Shown: positions 7,911 through 17,438 of the stretch, one piece after another
How positions within the stretch are numbered: the first letter of the stretch is position 1
Layout: every line of letters begins with the position of its first letter
Source: an uncultured Neptuniibacter sp.
Lineage (GTDB): Bacteria > Pseudomonadota > Gammaproteobacteria > Pseudomonadales > Balneatricaceae
DNA length: 64,000 nt
Assembly: GCF_947498015.1 (NCBI RefSeq)
Contig: NZ_CANMIR010000003.1
Location: 248,001 to 312,000 of the forward strand
Direction: 5' to 3'
The notes under the pieces: model-generated
Told to the model about the DNA's origin: nothing
The model's database searches: none
Seen by the model: the letters and a program-made list of their open reading frames with translations, nothing else
Made by a program: the position numbers and the translations under genes

Positions 7911-8681
7911 ATGCAGACACCAGACGACTACCTTGCGATCTACCAATCTCAGCCCAGATGGCGACTGATCAATGAACCACCCGCTCCCGACCCGGATGCC
8001 GCTTTAAAGCGCGATACAGAACTACTCAAAGAGGTCGCTGCGGGTAAGCGTGGCGCAACCGCCAGGCTCTGGGAGGTGCCCCAGTGTCTGGTTGTCACTC
8101 GCAAAGAGACCCGATTCCCCCACTTTGCCGATGCAGTAGCGCAGCTTTCCGATCAGGGCTGGCCTGTGATCGTCAGAGACAGCGGAGGAACCACCGTCCC
8201 GCTGCATCTGGGTATCCTGAATTTCTCCCTGCTGTTTCCTCAACAGGAGGGGGAGACATTCGATCTCGATAGCGTTTATACCGCTCTGTGTGAACCGATT
8301 CGCGGCGCGCTCGCCCAGCTTGGTTTAATTGCTGAGTATGGTGCTACTGAAGGCTCCTACTGTGATGGCCGCTATAACCTGAATATTCAGGGGCTGAAAG
8401 TCACTGGTACCGCTCAGAAGCTCATGATCTCTCCGCCCAATCCCAAAGGGGTGAAACAGGGCATTCTGGCCCAGGCGATGTTGATGGTTGAAGCTGATGC
8501 CGCTCAGGGGACCGAGTGGGTCAATCGATTCTACCAACTTGCCGGTAATGAGCGCCGTTTTGATCCGATGGTGGCCACCAGTATTGAATCGCTGCTGCCT
8601 GAGACAAAACCGCAAGGCGAACTAACGCTGCAACTGCGTCAACAGATTGCAGAATCGTTTTCTCATCTGGCTGCAAACTAA
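7911..8681 (+). CDS. Lipoate-protein ligase A-like protein
   Basis: 256 residues from the ATG at 7911; the longer frame from 7788 overlaps the divergent YkgJ gene and its extra residues do not look like the family. Motifs: VRDSGGTTVPLHLGILNFS (the substrate loop, RRxSGG in classic LplA) and GLKVTGTAQKLM, which holds the catalytic Lys. Members attach lipoate or octanoate to carrier domains in the cytoplasm. The Asp in place of the second Arg in the loop (RDSGG) sets it apart from classic LplA, so it may be a divergent amidotransferase-type member. Confidence 0.85.
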   Translation: MQTPDDYLAIYQSQPRWRLINEPPAPDPDAALKRDTELLKEVAAGKRGATARLWEVPQCLVVTRKETRFPHFADAVAQLSDQGWPVIVRDSGGTTVPLHLGILNFSLLFPQQEGETFDLDSVYTALCEPIRGALAQLGLIAEYGATEGSYCDGRYNLNIQGLKVTGTAQKLMISPPNPKGVKQGILAQAMLMVEADAAQGTEWVNRFYQLAGNERRFDPMVATSIESLLPETKPQGELTLQLRQQIAESFSHLAAN

Positions 8682-8851
8682 TCATCACACTCCTGTCATA
8701 TTAGGCTGTTAAGATGGCCTTAATTCATGGACAAGAACACATGGACAGGCAAAGGATTGCCACCCCATAACTTTCTCCCCCTCCTCGCTGTTTTATCTCT
8801 CCACTTCCTGCTTTAATTAATCGCAAAATAATAATTAAAGTGATTCGGGCT

Positions 8852-10255
8852 ATGCGCGCACGCAAAACTTACTCTCAGGGTGATCTGCAAAAGGTGATCA
8901 ACGAACTGGCGATGATGCTGGGTGACCGCATTCATCTCTCAAAGTCGATCTGCGAACAGCATGGACAGGGTGAAGATAGTTACGGCTGCATGCCCCCTGA
9001 CGCAGTAATCTACCCTTTCAGTAATGAGGAGGTCGCGAAAGTTGTCAGCCTCTGTAATCGCTACAAGATTCCAGTCATCCCTTACGGTGCCGGCTCCTCT
9101 GTTGAGGGACACCTACTAGCCGTTCATGGCGGGATCTCACTTGATCTCTCCGAGATGAATCAGATTATCGAGATTAACCCGGCAGATATGGACTGTCGGG
9201 TACAGGCCGGTGTAACCCGTGAAGCGCTCAACATGGCGCTACGTTATGATGGCCTCTTCTTCCCGGTCGATCCCGGTGCAAATGCATCGATTGGCGGTAT
9301 GGCCGCCACCCAAGCCTCCGGCACCAACGCGGTCCGTTATGGCACCATGAGCGATGCCGTTATAGGTTTAACCGTTATTACCCCCTCAGGTGAGATCATC
9401 CGAACCGGCACACGCGCCAGAAAAAGCTCTGCCGGTTACGACCTGACACAACTGTTAGTCGGCTCCGAGGGCACACTGGGTGTGATCACCGAGGTGCAAC
9501 TCCGTCTGCATCCGATCCCTGAACAGATCAAATCAGCCGTCTGTAGCTTCAACACTGTTGCCGATGCAGTGGATACCGTTATTAATGCGATGCAACTGGC
9601 GATCCCACTCGCCCGTATTGAGCTGCTCAATGCCCTTCAGATGCAGGCGTGTATCAGCTACTCCAAGCTGGAGACCTTAACCCCTGCCCCAACACTGTTT
9701 CTTGAGTTTCATGGTTCAGAAGCCGCTGTCTCGGAACAGATCGCCATGGTGCAGGAGATCTGCCATGAGTTTGGGGGGAGTGAATTTCAGTGGGCAACAT
9801 CGGCCGAGGAGCGTAATCAGCTTTGGGCGGCAAGGCATAGCGCTTACCTTGCAGCACATCACCTGCTACCCAACAGCCGTGTACTGACAACAGATGTCTG
9901 CGTGCCGATCTCTAAACTTGCACTGAGCATTCTGCATGCAGAGGCCCTCGCTGAAGAGACCCAGCTACTCTGTCCTATCGTCGGCCATGTCGGTGATGGC
10001 AATTTTCACCTGTTGATCGTCTTTGATCCGGCTAACAGTGCACAGTTTCAAGAGGCTAAAGCGCTCTCTGAAAAGGTGGTACAGAAAGCGCTTGAGCTTG
10101 AGGGCACCTGTACCGGTGAACATGGTATAGGTATCGGTAAAAAAGCACACCTTGAAGCTGAACACCCGAGCAGTATCGGTGCGATGCGGCTGATCAAACG
10201 CGCACTGGACCCAAACAACATTATGAATCCGGGCAAAGTGATCGATATAAAATAG
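8852..10255 (+). CDS. FAD-linked oxidase, D-lactate/glycolate dehydrogenase family (GlcD-like)
   Basis: 467 residues from the ATG at 8852 (a GTG at 8840 is also possible). FAD-binding type-4 domain: IPVIPYGAGSSVEGH near residue 80 and PGANASIGGMAATQASGTNAVRYG near 150, then SEGTLGVITEVQLRLHP. The C-terminal FAD-oxidase domain has GHVGDGNFHLLIVFDP and GEHGIGIGKKAHLE with the expected active-site His residues. It oxidises a 2-hydroxy acid, most often D-lactate or glycolate, and passes electrons on. It stands alone with 158 bases upstream. Confidence 0.93.
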   Translation: MRARKTYSQGDLQKVINELAMMLGDRIHLSKSICEQHGQGEDSYGCMPPDAVIYPFSNEEVAKVVSLCNRYKIPVIPYGAGSSVEGHLLAVHGGISLDLSEMNQIIEINPADMDCRVQAGVTREALNMALRYDGLFFPVDPGANASIGGMAATQASGTNAVRYGTMSDAVIGLTVITPSGEIIRTGTRARKSSAGYDLTQLLVGSEGTLGVITEVQLRLHPIPEQIKSAVCSFNTVADAVDTVINAMQLAIPLARIELLNALQMQACISYSKLETLTPAPTLFLEFHGSEAAVSEQIAMVQEICHEFGGSEFQWATSAEERNQLWAARHSAYLAAHHLLPNSRVLTTDVCVPISKLALSILHAEALAEETQLLCPIVGHVGDGNFHLLIVFDPANSAQFQEAKALSEKVVQKALELEGTCTGEHGIGIGKKAHLEAEHPSSIGAMRLIKRALDPNNIMNPGKVIDIK

Positions 10256-10330
10256 CCTTTGATTTCAACGATAAAACGCTAAAATCAAAAAGATGGAACG
10301 CCAACTCATGACTAGTCAGGATCAGCATTA

Positions 10331-10786
10331 ATGAAAATAATTACATCCATCCTCGTCGTGCTCATGCTGACTGCATGTAACGCCAAACCCCTGAAGGTGC
10401 TACCCAGCGACCGCTATCTGGTCGATCTTGAGGTAGGTCTGATGTGCCGACATATGGATTGTTATGACCTCTCCCTAATCATCCCCTCCTTCCACGAGAT
10501 GAGAGTGATCAAAGCGTATGAGCTGGATGCATCCATCCTCTCCTGGAGTGAGGAGGCACTGGTTGAGATCCTGCTGAATCCCCCTGGCAACCAATATCAG
10601 GTGACACAGTTATCAGAGGTAGAGTTTGATCTGCCAGCAAACCCTCAAACTGATGTGATCTATGATCTGCTTCAAGATGAATTTAACCTGCTTTACGCCA
10701 GAACCGGTGATCGTATCGTCGATATCACCAACTCTGTAAAAGGCTTAAAGATGAACGATGGCTCCATAGAGCAGCCCATTCACTAA
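10331..10786 (+). CDS. Lipoprotein of unknown family, paralogue of 18093-18479
   Basis: 151 residues. Signal peptide with lipobox LTAC at residues 13-16. The mature part shares a block order with the lipoprotein at 18093: LPSDxYLVD, GLMC, a second Cys followed by Y, IHPS/IIPS-type turn, KAYxLD, SW, and QYxVTQLSExEFxLP. It has a C-terminal extension of about 20 residues that the other lacks. The two conserved Cys residues may form a disulfide. It is convergent with the end of the PepSY-to-lipoprotein operon. I do not recognise the family. Confidence 0.8.
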   Translation: MKIITSILVVLMLTACNAKPLKVLPSDRYLVDLEVGLMCRHMDCYDLSLIIPSFHEMRVIKAYELDASILSWSEEALVEILLNPPGNQYQVTQLSEVEFDLPANPQTDVIYDLLQDEFNLLYARTGDRIVDITNSVKGLKMNDGSIEQPIH

Positions 10787-10803
10787 ACTTACTAGACACT
10801 GAT

Positions 10804-10826
10804 GCCCTCAGCGAAATTCTGAGGGC
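10804..10826 (+). terminator. Terminator-like hairpin after the 10331 lipoprotein
   Basis: GCCCTCAG and CTGAGGGC pair across seven bases, shortly after the stop codon. The T-run is weak. Confidence 0.5.
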
Positions 10827-10878
10827 TTGTAACATTTAGCCCACGGGTTTAAAGATACGTTTACTGTTCAGATAAGTA

Positions 10879-11283
10879 TTAAAAAGTCCTGCCGTCTATA
10901 AACTGTCGATAGCGGATAACTTTCTCAGGCTTCCCATCTGCAACAAGCCGGTATTTATAAAACTTTTCTCCCTCTCTATAAATACTCCTGCAACTAAAGG
11001 GCTTACCCTGCATTGCGAGACAAATTTCACCTTTGTCATTGATTTTCCAGAAACCATTGCGTTTTTCCCAATACCGTTCCTGTTCAACGCTACCGTCAGG
11101 GTGGTAGTAAGTGAAACTCGTACTTCCCGATATAAGATTAAACGACTCAACAGTTTTTCCTATGAATAAAGAGGAAACTTCTTTAGGAGACAGTTTTTCA
11201 GGTTCGGTATTTTCCGGCTTTATCTGACATCCGGTAAGCGTTACAGCTACCAGAAGAATTCCAACCTGTTTTAAGCAATACAT
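10879..11283 (-). CDS. Small lipoprotein, last gene of the PepSY operon
   Basis: 134 residues with lipobox LTGC (residues 16-19), so a lipid-anchored periplasmic protein. The mature part has a TYYHPDGSVEQERYW beta-rich stretch and a pair of cysteines (ICLAM and FSCRS), recalling small beta-sandwich domains that monitor response to medium. It overlaps the hydrolase gene by 13 bases, so it belongs to the operon and is translationally coupled. No family recognised. Confidence 0.75.
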   Translation of the reverse strand: MYCLKQVGILLVAVTLTGCQIKPENTEPEKLSPKEVSSLFIGKTVESFNLISGSTSFTYYHPDGSVEQERYWEKRNGFWKINDKGEICLAMQGKPFSCRSIYREGEKFYKYRLVADGKPEKVIRYRQFIDGRTF

Positions 11284-12086
11284 ACTTTTTCCCTCTCTAT
11301 CTCTTTCCAGAACGATTCAATATGGAACATCATCCCACCTGATTCAGCACTTGCTTTAAAGTCATGTCCAACAGCGGGTAATTGCCTAAACTCAACCAAG
11401 CCGTCAGAGGACTGTTGTTTTACTTTGTTAACCGCATCAACCCAGTTAACAGCCCTCTCTACCCGAGTTCGACCTTGTTGGGCATCCAGAGCCTTAGATT
11501 GCCGTAAGCTTTTCTCCCTCTTTGTATCTAGCTCCCCCACCATCACCAAAGTCGGTAATTTCATCATCTCTTTGAGTCTGAGTTTACCGAGCCAAGTGGG
11601 CCAATTTGATACCCCATAAGGGAACTCAAATTCGGAATCCGGGTAGGTGTACCATCCAGCGCTACAAAGCACTAGTGAAGCTATATTCTGCGGATGCAAC
11701 ATTGCGTAGCGATGCGCAAACTGAGCCCCGCCGGAGTAGCCGCAAAGATGGATTTTGAGAAAGGGTTGTTGCAGCTGAACTCTAAGAGCAATCAAAAGCG
11801 TATTCAGTTCGGTATCTGCTCTCTGGCTGCCTGCATCTTTTGCAAGCTGCTGGTATCGAGGAAAAGTTGCCCGGCTAAATTCCGGGACCAACAATCCGCA
11901 TCCCAGTTTATCTGCAAGCTTTCTGTACGCAGCAAAGTGGTTCTGATAATCGCGGGAGATACCATGTACCGCAACAATTATGCGGTCCGGCTGCTTTATT
12001 TTTTCTGGCAGATAGATCCAAACTGGCAGCGCCCTCGCCGCTGGAATAACAACCCTTCTCTCTTTACCTGCTACTGGCAACATCAA
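11271..12086 (-). CDS. Alpha/beta hydrolase
   Basis: 271 residues. Oxyanion region VAVHGISRDY near residue 38, nucleophile elbow GYSGG near 117, Asp in VGELDT near 192 and His in AVGHDF near 245 give a complete catalytic triad. No signal peptide is obvious, so it is probably cytoplasmic. It overlaps the ABC gene by 4 bases upstream and the lipoprotein gene by 13 bases downstream. An esterase or peptidase role on the operon's substrate is plausible, but nothing in the sequence names the substrate. Confidence 0.88.
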   Translation of the reverse strand: MMLPVAGKERRVVIPAARALPVWIYLPEKIKQPDRIIVAVHGISRDYQNHFAAYRKLADKLGCGLLVPEFSRATFPRYQQLAKDAGSQRADTELNTLLIALRVQLQQPFLKIHLCGYSGGAQFAHRYAMLHPQNIASLVLCSAGWYTYPDSEFEFPYGVSNWPTWLGKLRLKEMMKLPTLVMVGELDTKREKSLRQSKALDAQQGRTRVERAVNWVDAVNKVKQQSSDGLVEFRQLPAVGHDFKASAESGGMMFHIESFWKEIEREKVCIA

Positions 12087-13732
12087 CCTTCTCCCTTAAT
12101 GAGTGACGGTTTCATAAACACAACATTACCGCTACCTGATTGTTCAAGCGTATTCGCTACAATGTTGTCTTCCAGATCCCAGTGGGCTGTGTAAAAGCGA
12201 GTCAATTCTGGAATCTGTGCGGCAATAATAATCGCACCATCAAAGGTTGCGAAAAGCTCTCCCAGAATACTGATGCTTTTAGGATCTTTGAGAGCAGGCT
12301 CATTATCGATTAGCAGCAAATTTGGCCGACGTAATAACGCCCTGGCAAGTTTAAACCGGAATGAAAAACCATCGGACAGATTGCGCCCTGATTCAGAAAT
12401 TGAAACCTGATCGAGTTCCTCATCAGTTATTCCGGTAAGCTTTAAAACTTTATCGGTGTACTCTGCCTGCTGTTTACGGGCTCCATAGAAAACATTCTCT
12501 CGAAGATTTCCTTTAAGTAGCGGGAGCTCAGGGCTGATAAGGGAAACGGTTTTACCCCATAAAGATGGATGAAACTTTGCACTGTCCCTACCATTGAACA
12601 CCAACATCCCCTTACTTAAGGGTAAAAGCCCAGCTAAAACCATTAACAATGAACTCTTGCCAGCACCCTGCCCACCTGTCAGAACAACCCGCGAAGACTG
12701 CTCCAACATCGCTGAAAAGGGACCAACACGATGCGTTACTTCAACATTCGTTAATTTAACTTTGAGTGATGTTGAAGGCAGTGACTTTCTGCCTTCTAAA
12801 CTTTCAGGTGTACGATTAAAAAATCTAGAAAGTTTATCCACTGCAACCTGCTTCAAAGTCCACAATTCATATAGCCTGCTGAGCCGCCTCATCTGAGAAA
12901 GAAGGTATAAACCCGCTGTCAAAAACACAGCGATGGATTCAACAGAGATCAGCCCTTGTGCCTGAAGTTTCATGGCACTTACAAACAGGACTAAGAGCGT
13001 TCCAAGTAAGGCAGCCTCATTAAAACCGCGGATAAAAGCTGATACTTTGGCTTTAGCTATCTGGTGCTTCCATAACCTTTTCGACCGTTTTAGAAATTGG
13101 CGTTTCTCTTTTCCCTTCTGATTAAATGCTTTAATCAAGTAAAACTGCCTTAACATCTGAGCAGTGTTACGGATTAAATTCCCCCTGCTCTTTCTGGCAC
13201 GCTCAGACGAGCTATATAGAAAAGTACCTATACAATAATTGCCTGCCACGGTGACTAACAAACAAGGCAGCAGAATCAAACCCAATATCCAATGAATCTG
13301 TACCAGTCCAGTCACTGCGATCAGTAACCAGACACTCAACACTGTCAGTGGCGCTAATCCTTGTACAACCCAGTTCCTTATCGCACTCATATCATTGGTT
13401 AACCGAAGTAGCGTCGCACCGCCATTCAGAAGCTCTCTATCAGATGCCGGCAGACTTAGAGAAAACTCAAAAATCTGCTCTCTGAGTTGCATGACGTAAT
13501 GTTGCGCAAATTTCTCAGCAACATAGCGCTCCAGAAAGCGCCCAATCGCTAAGATCAAAATGACAGAAACGACACCGATCCCCTGAGAAAGGGTCAGGAC
13601 GTAATCACCTGACTCTACGAATGTTTTTGCTTCATAAACCAAACCCAGAAAACAGAGTGACTGCACTATCCCGACAATAATCAGGATCAGAAACAGAGCG
13701 CCACGCTGCTTAGAAAGCGCAGCGAAGGCCAT
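12083..13732 (-). CDS. ABC half-transporter with degenerate ATPase motifs
   Basis: 549 residues: a six-span exporter membrane domain (about 12-300) and an ATPase domain (about 320-525). Walker A is intact (GGQGAGKSS, 353-361). Other motifs deviate: the Q-loop region reads SLISPELPLL without Gln, the signature reads NLSDGF instead of LSGGQ, Walker B ends IDNEPA with Asn in place of the catalytic Glu, and the H-loop reads AAQIP with Gln for His. It may bind ATP but hydrolyse poorly, or need a partner subunit. It overlaps the DUF1611-like gene by 23 bases and the hydrolase gene by 4. The fold resembles CydC/CydD and peptide exporters; the substrate is unknown. Confidence 0.85.
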   Translation of the reverse strand: MAFAALSKQRGALFLILIIVGIVQSLCFLGLVYEAKTFVESGDYVLTLSQGIGVVSVILILAIGRFLERYVAEKFAQHYVMQLREQIFEFSLSLPASDRELLNGGATLLRLTNDMSAIRNWVVQGLAPLTVLSVWLLIAVTGLVQIHWILGLILLPCLLVTVAGNYCIGTFLYSSSERARKSRGNLIRNTAQMLRQFYLIKAFNQKGKEKRQFLKRSKRLWKHQIAKAKVSAFIRGFNEAALLGTLLVLFVSAMKLQAQGLISVESIAVFLTAGLYLLSQMRRLSRLYELWTLKQVAVDKLSRFFNRTPESLEGRKSLPSTSLKVKLTNVEVTHRVGPFSAMLEQSSRVVLTGGQGAGKSSLLMVLAGLLPLSKGMLVFNGRDSAKFHPSLWGKTVSLISPELPLLKGNLRENVFYGARKQQAEYTDKVLKLTGITDEELDQVSISESGRNLSDGFSFRFKLARALLRRPNLLLIDNEPALKDPKSISILGELFATFDGAIIIAAQIPELTRFYTAHWDLEDNIVANTLEQSGSGNVVFMKPSLIKGEG

Positions 13733-14765
13733 TGTCTTGCTCTCTGGAAACTAAATTCATCAAATAATTAGCGGTAGCTGGCCTCTGGAGTTCTTCCAAG
13801 CGATATACCGGGAGCCCCAGCTGTAAACCCACCTCCTCTGAAGAGAGTTCTGATCTGGTAAATAGCCCCCCCAGGCCGTGTACAGGAATACCGTGTTGTA
13901 TTAAGCGCTCACAACAATACACCGCTGCAGTAGCGCTATCTGCGGCAACAATCGCTCCTGAAATCTCTTGCAGAAACCTGGGATCAGAAAGCAGCTTTTG
14001 GTTCTCTGGTTGCAAAACGCCATCAGCTATCTCAACAACCAATACATCAGCATCGCTTTGTTGCGCATCAGATTTGATGATCCTAAGTAGATCTATCAGC
14101 TTATTTACAGACAGCCCGACCGTACTGGGGTGACCATTATCTACAAAATCTCTGACCCGAAATGCCCCGGCATCCAGCATTTTCCAATAATCTGGCCCCG
14201 CACCGGTACCCGTCAATTTAGCTCCAGCAACTTTCAGCCCATCGCAACTTAAACCTTTGATTGTCGAACACGCCATGGACGTCTTGCCGCTATTCATATC
14301 GCTTCCCAACACCATCAGAACAGGGATAGATGCTGTATTGGGGTGAATGTAAGATGGCTGCAACTTTCGGTAATCTTTCAAGTTAAGTTTCTTTCCAGCC
14401 TGATCGATTAAGGTGCCGAGCAAAGTTATCTCGGTAGCGGGTTTAACTTGAGCACTTTTGCCAACGACATTAGCAGCAATGCCTCCTGCGGCCACCAATT
14501 GACAGCTCCCTAATTTATTGGGCGTAACAGCATGAAATTGATCCGTGGCATACCGATTACCAGCCACTAAAATCAATTCATCTCCCTTAAACAGATGGAC
14601 TCGTCGACCATCAACATTCTCCAACCGTCCGTGTTGTCTTATTCTGTCGACCCTTGCCAGAACTAAGTCTCCCTCTTCTGGCACTTGAGAAGAGAGTGAG
14701 TGGCCATCGTTCAGATTCACGTTTCTGGTGACAAAGCTTCTTTTAGCGGTGTGAATTCTAGACAT
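13710..14765 (-). CDS. DUF1611-like P-loop protein
   Basis: 351 residues. The first ~140 residues are beta-rich, with GDLVLARVDRI, FKGDELILVAGNRYATDQF and LVAAGGIA motifs. The second part is a P-loop NTPase-like domain with GSDMNSGKTSMA near residue 154, TGTGAGPDYW, and a Walker-B-like VLVVEIADG. DUF1611 members include enzymes of D-glutamate N-acetylation, but this N-terminal part differs, so I claim only the fold. It overlaps the ABC gene by 23 bases, which suggests the two products act together. Confidence 0.7.
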   Translation of the reverse strand: MSRIHTAKRSFVTRNVNLNDGHSLSSQVPEEGDLVLARVDRIRQHGRLENVDGRRVHLFKGDELILVAGNRYATDQFHAVTPNKLGSCQLVAAGGIAANVVGKSAQVKPATEITLLGTLIDQAGKKLNLKDYRKLQPSYIHPNTASIPVLMVLGSDMNSGKTSMACSTIKGLSCDGLKVAGAKLTGTGAGPDYWKMLDAGAFRVRDFVDNGHPSTVGLSVNKLIDLLRIIKSDAQQSDADVLVVEIADGVLQPENQKLLSDPRFLQEISGAIVAADSATAAVYCCERLIQHGIPVHGLGGLFTRSELSSEEVGLQLGLPVYRLEELQRPATANYLMNLVSREQDNGLRCAF

Positions 14766-14773
14766 GCATCACC

Positions 14774-15406
14774 TCAATTATCGTTTCTAAGTTTATAGAC
14801 AGTTCGCGCGATACGCTTAGCGGTCACTTTTTCAGGAGGGAGTAATTGAACCAGTTTGATACGCTTCGTCTTACCTTTAGAATCTACGAGTTTACGATCA
14901 ACCACCAGCTCCAAAGTCGGTGAATATTTAATCCGCAGCTGCTCTTTCCGGTGAGGGTATATATCTTTCTTAAGGGTAAAACGAGCACAGTCATAGTTGT
15001 GCGTTTTGTATTTTTTAGACCCTAATTTAAAACTACCTTGGCCATCATAAGAGCACCTCCAGTATTTTTTACTTGTAGTCCCCTTGGAGGTTTTAACCAG
15101 CTCATACGTAACCGATGCTTCGTCCCCTATTGGCTTGATTCTATGAGGAATACCAAACACAAGTTCTTGCAGGTAACCATCGCCTATGTCGGGAAATTTC
15201 TGGTATTGAAGGACAGGCCAATGAGGGTACTTCGCTTCTTTGTATTGTCTTTTTCTTTGATCTTCCCAGAGGGCCCAGTCCTCATTATTCTGCAATAACT
15301 TTTTCACTGTGCCATCTGAATAAATGGCTACTGAGCCAATCTGAGTACTTGCTTGTCCAACCTGCGTTAGCATTAAAAGTAAAGATGTCGTAAGCAGCCT
15401 GATCAT
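14774..15406 (-). CDS. Secreted protein of unknown function
   Basis: 210 residues with a clear signal peptide (cleavage likely near QASTQ). The mature part is rich in Lys and Tyr, with two cysteines (YWRCSYDG and YDCARF) that could pair. It lies between the kinase gene (17 bases) and the DUF1611-like gene (8 bases) in the same operon. It could be the extracytoplasmic partner of the kinase or of the ABC protein; this is inference only. Confidence 0.75.
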   Translation of the reverse strand: MIRLLTTSLLLMLTQVGQASTQIGSVAIYSDGTVKKLLQNNEDWALWEDQRKRQYKEAKYPHWPVLQYQKFPDIGDGYLQELVFGIPHRIKPIGDEASVTYELVKTSKGTTSKKYWRCSYDGQGSFKLGSKKYKTHNYDCARFTLKKDIYPHRKEQLRIKYSPTLELVVDRKLVDSKGKTKRIKLVQLLPPEKVTAKRIARTVYKLRNDN

Positions 15407-15423
15407 GGTGTTGTTCCCCTTGG

Positions 15424-16773
15424 CTATTCAACTAAATTATTTTGTACAGAAACATCGACCCTCAAACCTCCAAGGTCACTGTTACTGAAGCTGATTGTTC
15501 CGTTATAACTATCGACGATCGCCTGACAGATCGATAAACCCAAGCCATCACCCGGACGTGTATTCTGCTCATCAATACGCGTCCCTCTTTGGTTTATTTC
15601 ATTAAAAAATTGAGCTGGCACACCCGGCCCATTATCATCAATACGGATCGAAAACTGTTCACCCACCGATCTGATACTCAATTGCACCTGATTGCTGGCG
15701 TATTTCCAGGCGTTATCCAAAAGGTTACCTATCAACTCAAGCGTGTCATCCCTATCAAAAGGCAACTGTTCGAGTTCTGAGTCATAGGTGAACGTAATTT
15801 TCTTGTTGTAAATTCGAGTCAACAAGTCCTCTAAAACAGGGAGCTCTTCAGCAACATTAAATAAGTTACCGGGCATTGGATTTCCAGAGATACGCGCGCG
15901 TTTCAGCTCTGCATCAATCTGCCCCTTTAATTGCCTTATAACCTTATTCAAAGTCTCTTTCTGTTTAGGATCATTAAGGTCGGATGCAACAATCTGAAGC
16001 TCCTGCAAAGGCCTTTTAAGCTCATGTGCAAGATTCCCAACAGACATCCTTGAACGAGCGACCTGACGAGAGGATCTGTCCACCAATAAATCAATAGAAT
16101 TAACTAAGGTCGCAATCTCTTCAGGAACCTCATCAGGGAAGTTTAACTCCCCGGAAACCCGATTCTCTTTTATCGCTTTTTTGACAGGTTCAAGTAGGGC
16201 AAACCCTTTGTTTAATACCCTTCTTTGCCAGAGAATAAACACACAGGTAAACAGCAGAAGAGCAGCTGCAAGAAAGTACTCATAAGATTTCTGTTTTTGA
16301 TCAATATCGGAGATATCTTCTGCAATCCATAAACTGAAGACTTCGCCTTGTTTTATAAAGGGTTGATGATGAACGACCCAGAACTCCCCATCAATCCAGA
16401 AATACAGGTAATCCTCTGTATCACCCGGGATAAAATTCACAGGGTCAACGTGCATATCCCACAGTGATCTGGAACGAATCTCACCCCCATTCCACTGTAA
16501 GATAAAATAGTGTCCAGACTTAGCTCTCCGGTATACCCCTGGTAAGGCTTCAGCGTCCACTTTCCAACCCTCATCGGATTGGGCGACCGCGGATACCAGG
16601 CTTAGGGCATCATGTTGTAAGCGCTCTACGACAATTTCATCTATCAGTAGGTGAATACTTTTGTGAATAATGAACATCAATACGAGAAGTAAAGGCAACA
16701 TCAAGATAATCAGTCTGTACCTGATTCTTTTTTCTAATGAGAAATTTATCTTCTCTGATGCTCTGTTTCTCAT
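15424..16773 (-). CDS. PhoQ-like sensor histidine kinase
   Basis: 449 residues. First membrane span near 20-42, a periplasmic sensor of about 125 residues, second span near 170-186, a HAMP-like linker, and a dimerisation helix with phosphorylated His in GNLAHELKRPL near 248. The ATP-binding domain has NLLDNAWKYA, DNGPGV and DGLGLSIC. The H-box and N-box resemble PhoQ more than EnvZ or QseC. It follows the response regulator gene by 3 bases. Its sensor has several acidic residues, but I cannot name the signal. Confidence 0.93.
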   Translation of the reverse strand: MRNRASEKINFSLEKRIRYRLIILMLPLLLVLMFIIHKSIHLLIDEIVVERLQHDALSLVSAVAQSDEGWKVDAEALPGVYRRAKSGHYFILQWNGGEIRSRSLWDMHVDPVNFIPGDTEDYLYFWIDGEFWVVHHQPFIKQGEVFSLWIAEDISDIDQKQKSYEYFLAAALLLFTCVFILWQRRVLNKGFALLEPVKKAIKENRVSGELNFPDEVPEEIATLVNSIDLLVDRSSRQVARSRMSVGNLAHELKRPLQELQIVASDLNDPKQKETLNKVIRQLKGQIDAELKRARISGNPMPGNLFNVAEELPVLEDLLTRIYNKKITFTYDSELEQLPFDRDDTLELIGNLLDNAWKYASNQVQLSIRSVGEQFSIRIDDNGPGVPAQFFNEINQRGTRIDEQNTRPGDGLGLSICQAIVDSYNGTISFSNSDLGGLRVDVSVQNNLVE

Positions 16774-16776
16774 ATC

Positions 16777-17436
16777 TTAATCCTTAAGGCGGTATCCCTG
16801 GCCGCGTAGAGTTTTAATAAACTCTTTACCAAAACGCTGGCGCAACCGATTGATATAAACCTCAATAACATTACTGTCACGAAGCTGTTCCTCTTCGTAA
16901 ACGTGCTCACTCAATTGAGTTTTAGATATCACTTTCCCAGGGTTAAGCATCAAGTATCTAAGTAATTTAAATTCAACACCTGTCAGGTCATGTTGGTTTT
17001 CTGATGAATCCAAAGCTGACTGACTATCCTGGTTCAACCGAACACCCGCATGCTGCAATTCAGGGGACGATTGACCATACTTACGCCGAATCAAGGCTTC
17101 CAAACGCGCAATAAGCTCTTCAACATGATAGGGCTTACCTAAATAATCATCAGCTCCAGCTTTAAGCCCATCCACCCTTTCCTGCCAGGTATCCCGAGCA
17201 GTCAGTACTAAAACAGGCGTGTCATTTTTTGCTTCTCTCATATCCTGCAGGAGATCCAGCCCTGATCTCTTAGGTAGTCCTAAATCAAGAACGATCGCGT
17301 CAAACTCCTCTTCCCTAATTCTGAATGCTCCATCAAGACCATCCATAGCTACCTCAACCGCATAACCAGCCTTGCTTAAAACTGGCTTCAAGCTATTAAC
17401 CTGAACTAAATCATCTTCCACCAAGAGTAAACGCAT
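16777..17436 (-). CDS. OmpR-family response regulator (PhoP/PmrA type)
   Basis: 219 residues. Receiver domain with acidic pair EDD near 7-9, phosphoacceptor Asp in VLDLGLP near 51, Thr in LTAR near 79 and Lys in GKPYH near 101. The winged-helix domain ends RDSNVIEVYINRLRQRF and TLRGQGYRL, typical of PhoP/PmrA/QseB. It is the partner of the kinase just downstream. A perfect PmrA-box-like repeat sits upstream of the operon (17805-17821), so autoregulation is likely. Confidence 0.95.
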   Translation of the reverse strand: MRLLLVEDDLVQVNSLKPVLSKAGYAVEVAMDGLDGAFRIREEEFDAIVLDLGLPKRSGLDLLQDMREAKNDTPVLVLTARDTWQERVDGLKAGADDYLGKPYHVEELIARLEALIRRKYGQSSPELQHAGVRLNQDSQSALDSSENQHDLTGVEFKLLRYLMLNPGKVISKTQLSEHVYEEEQLRDSNVIEVYINRLRQRFGKEFIKTLRGQGYRLKD

Positions 17437-17438
17437 AA

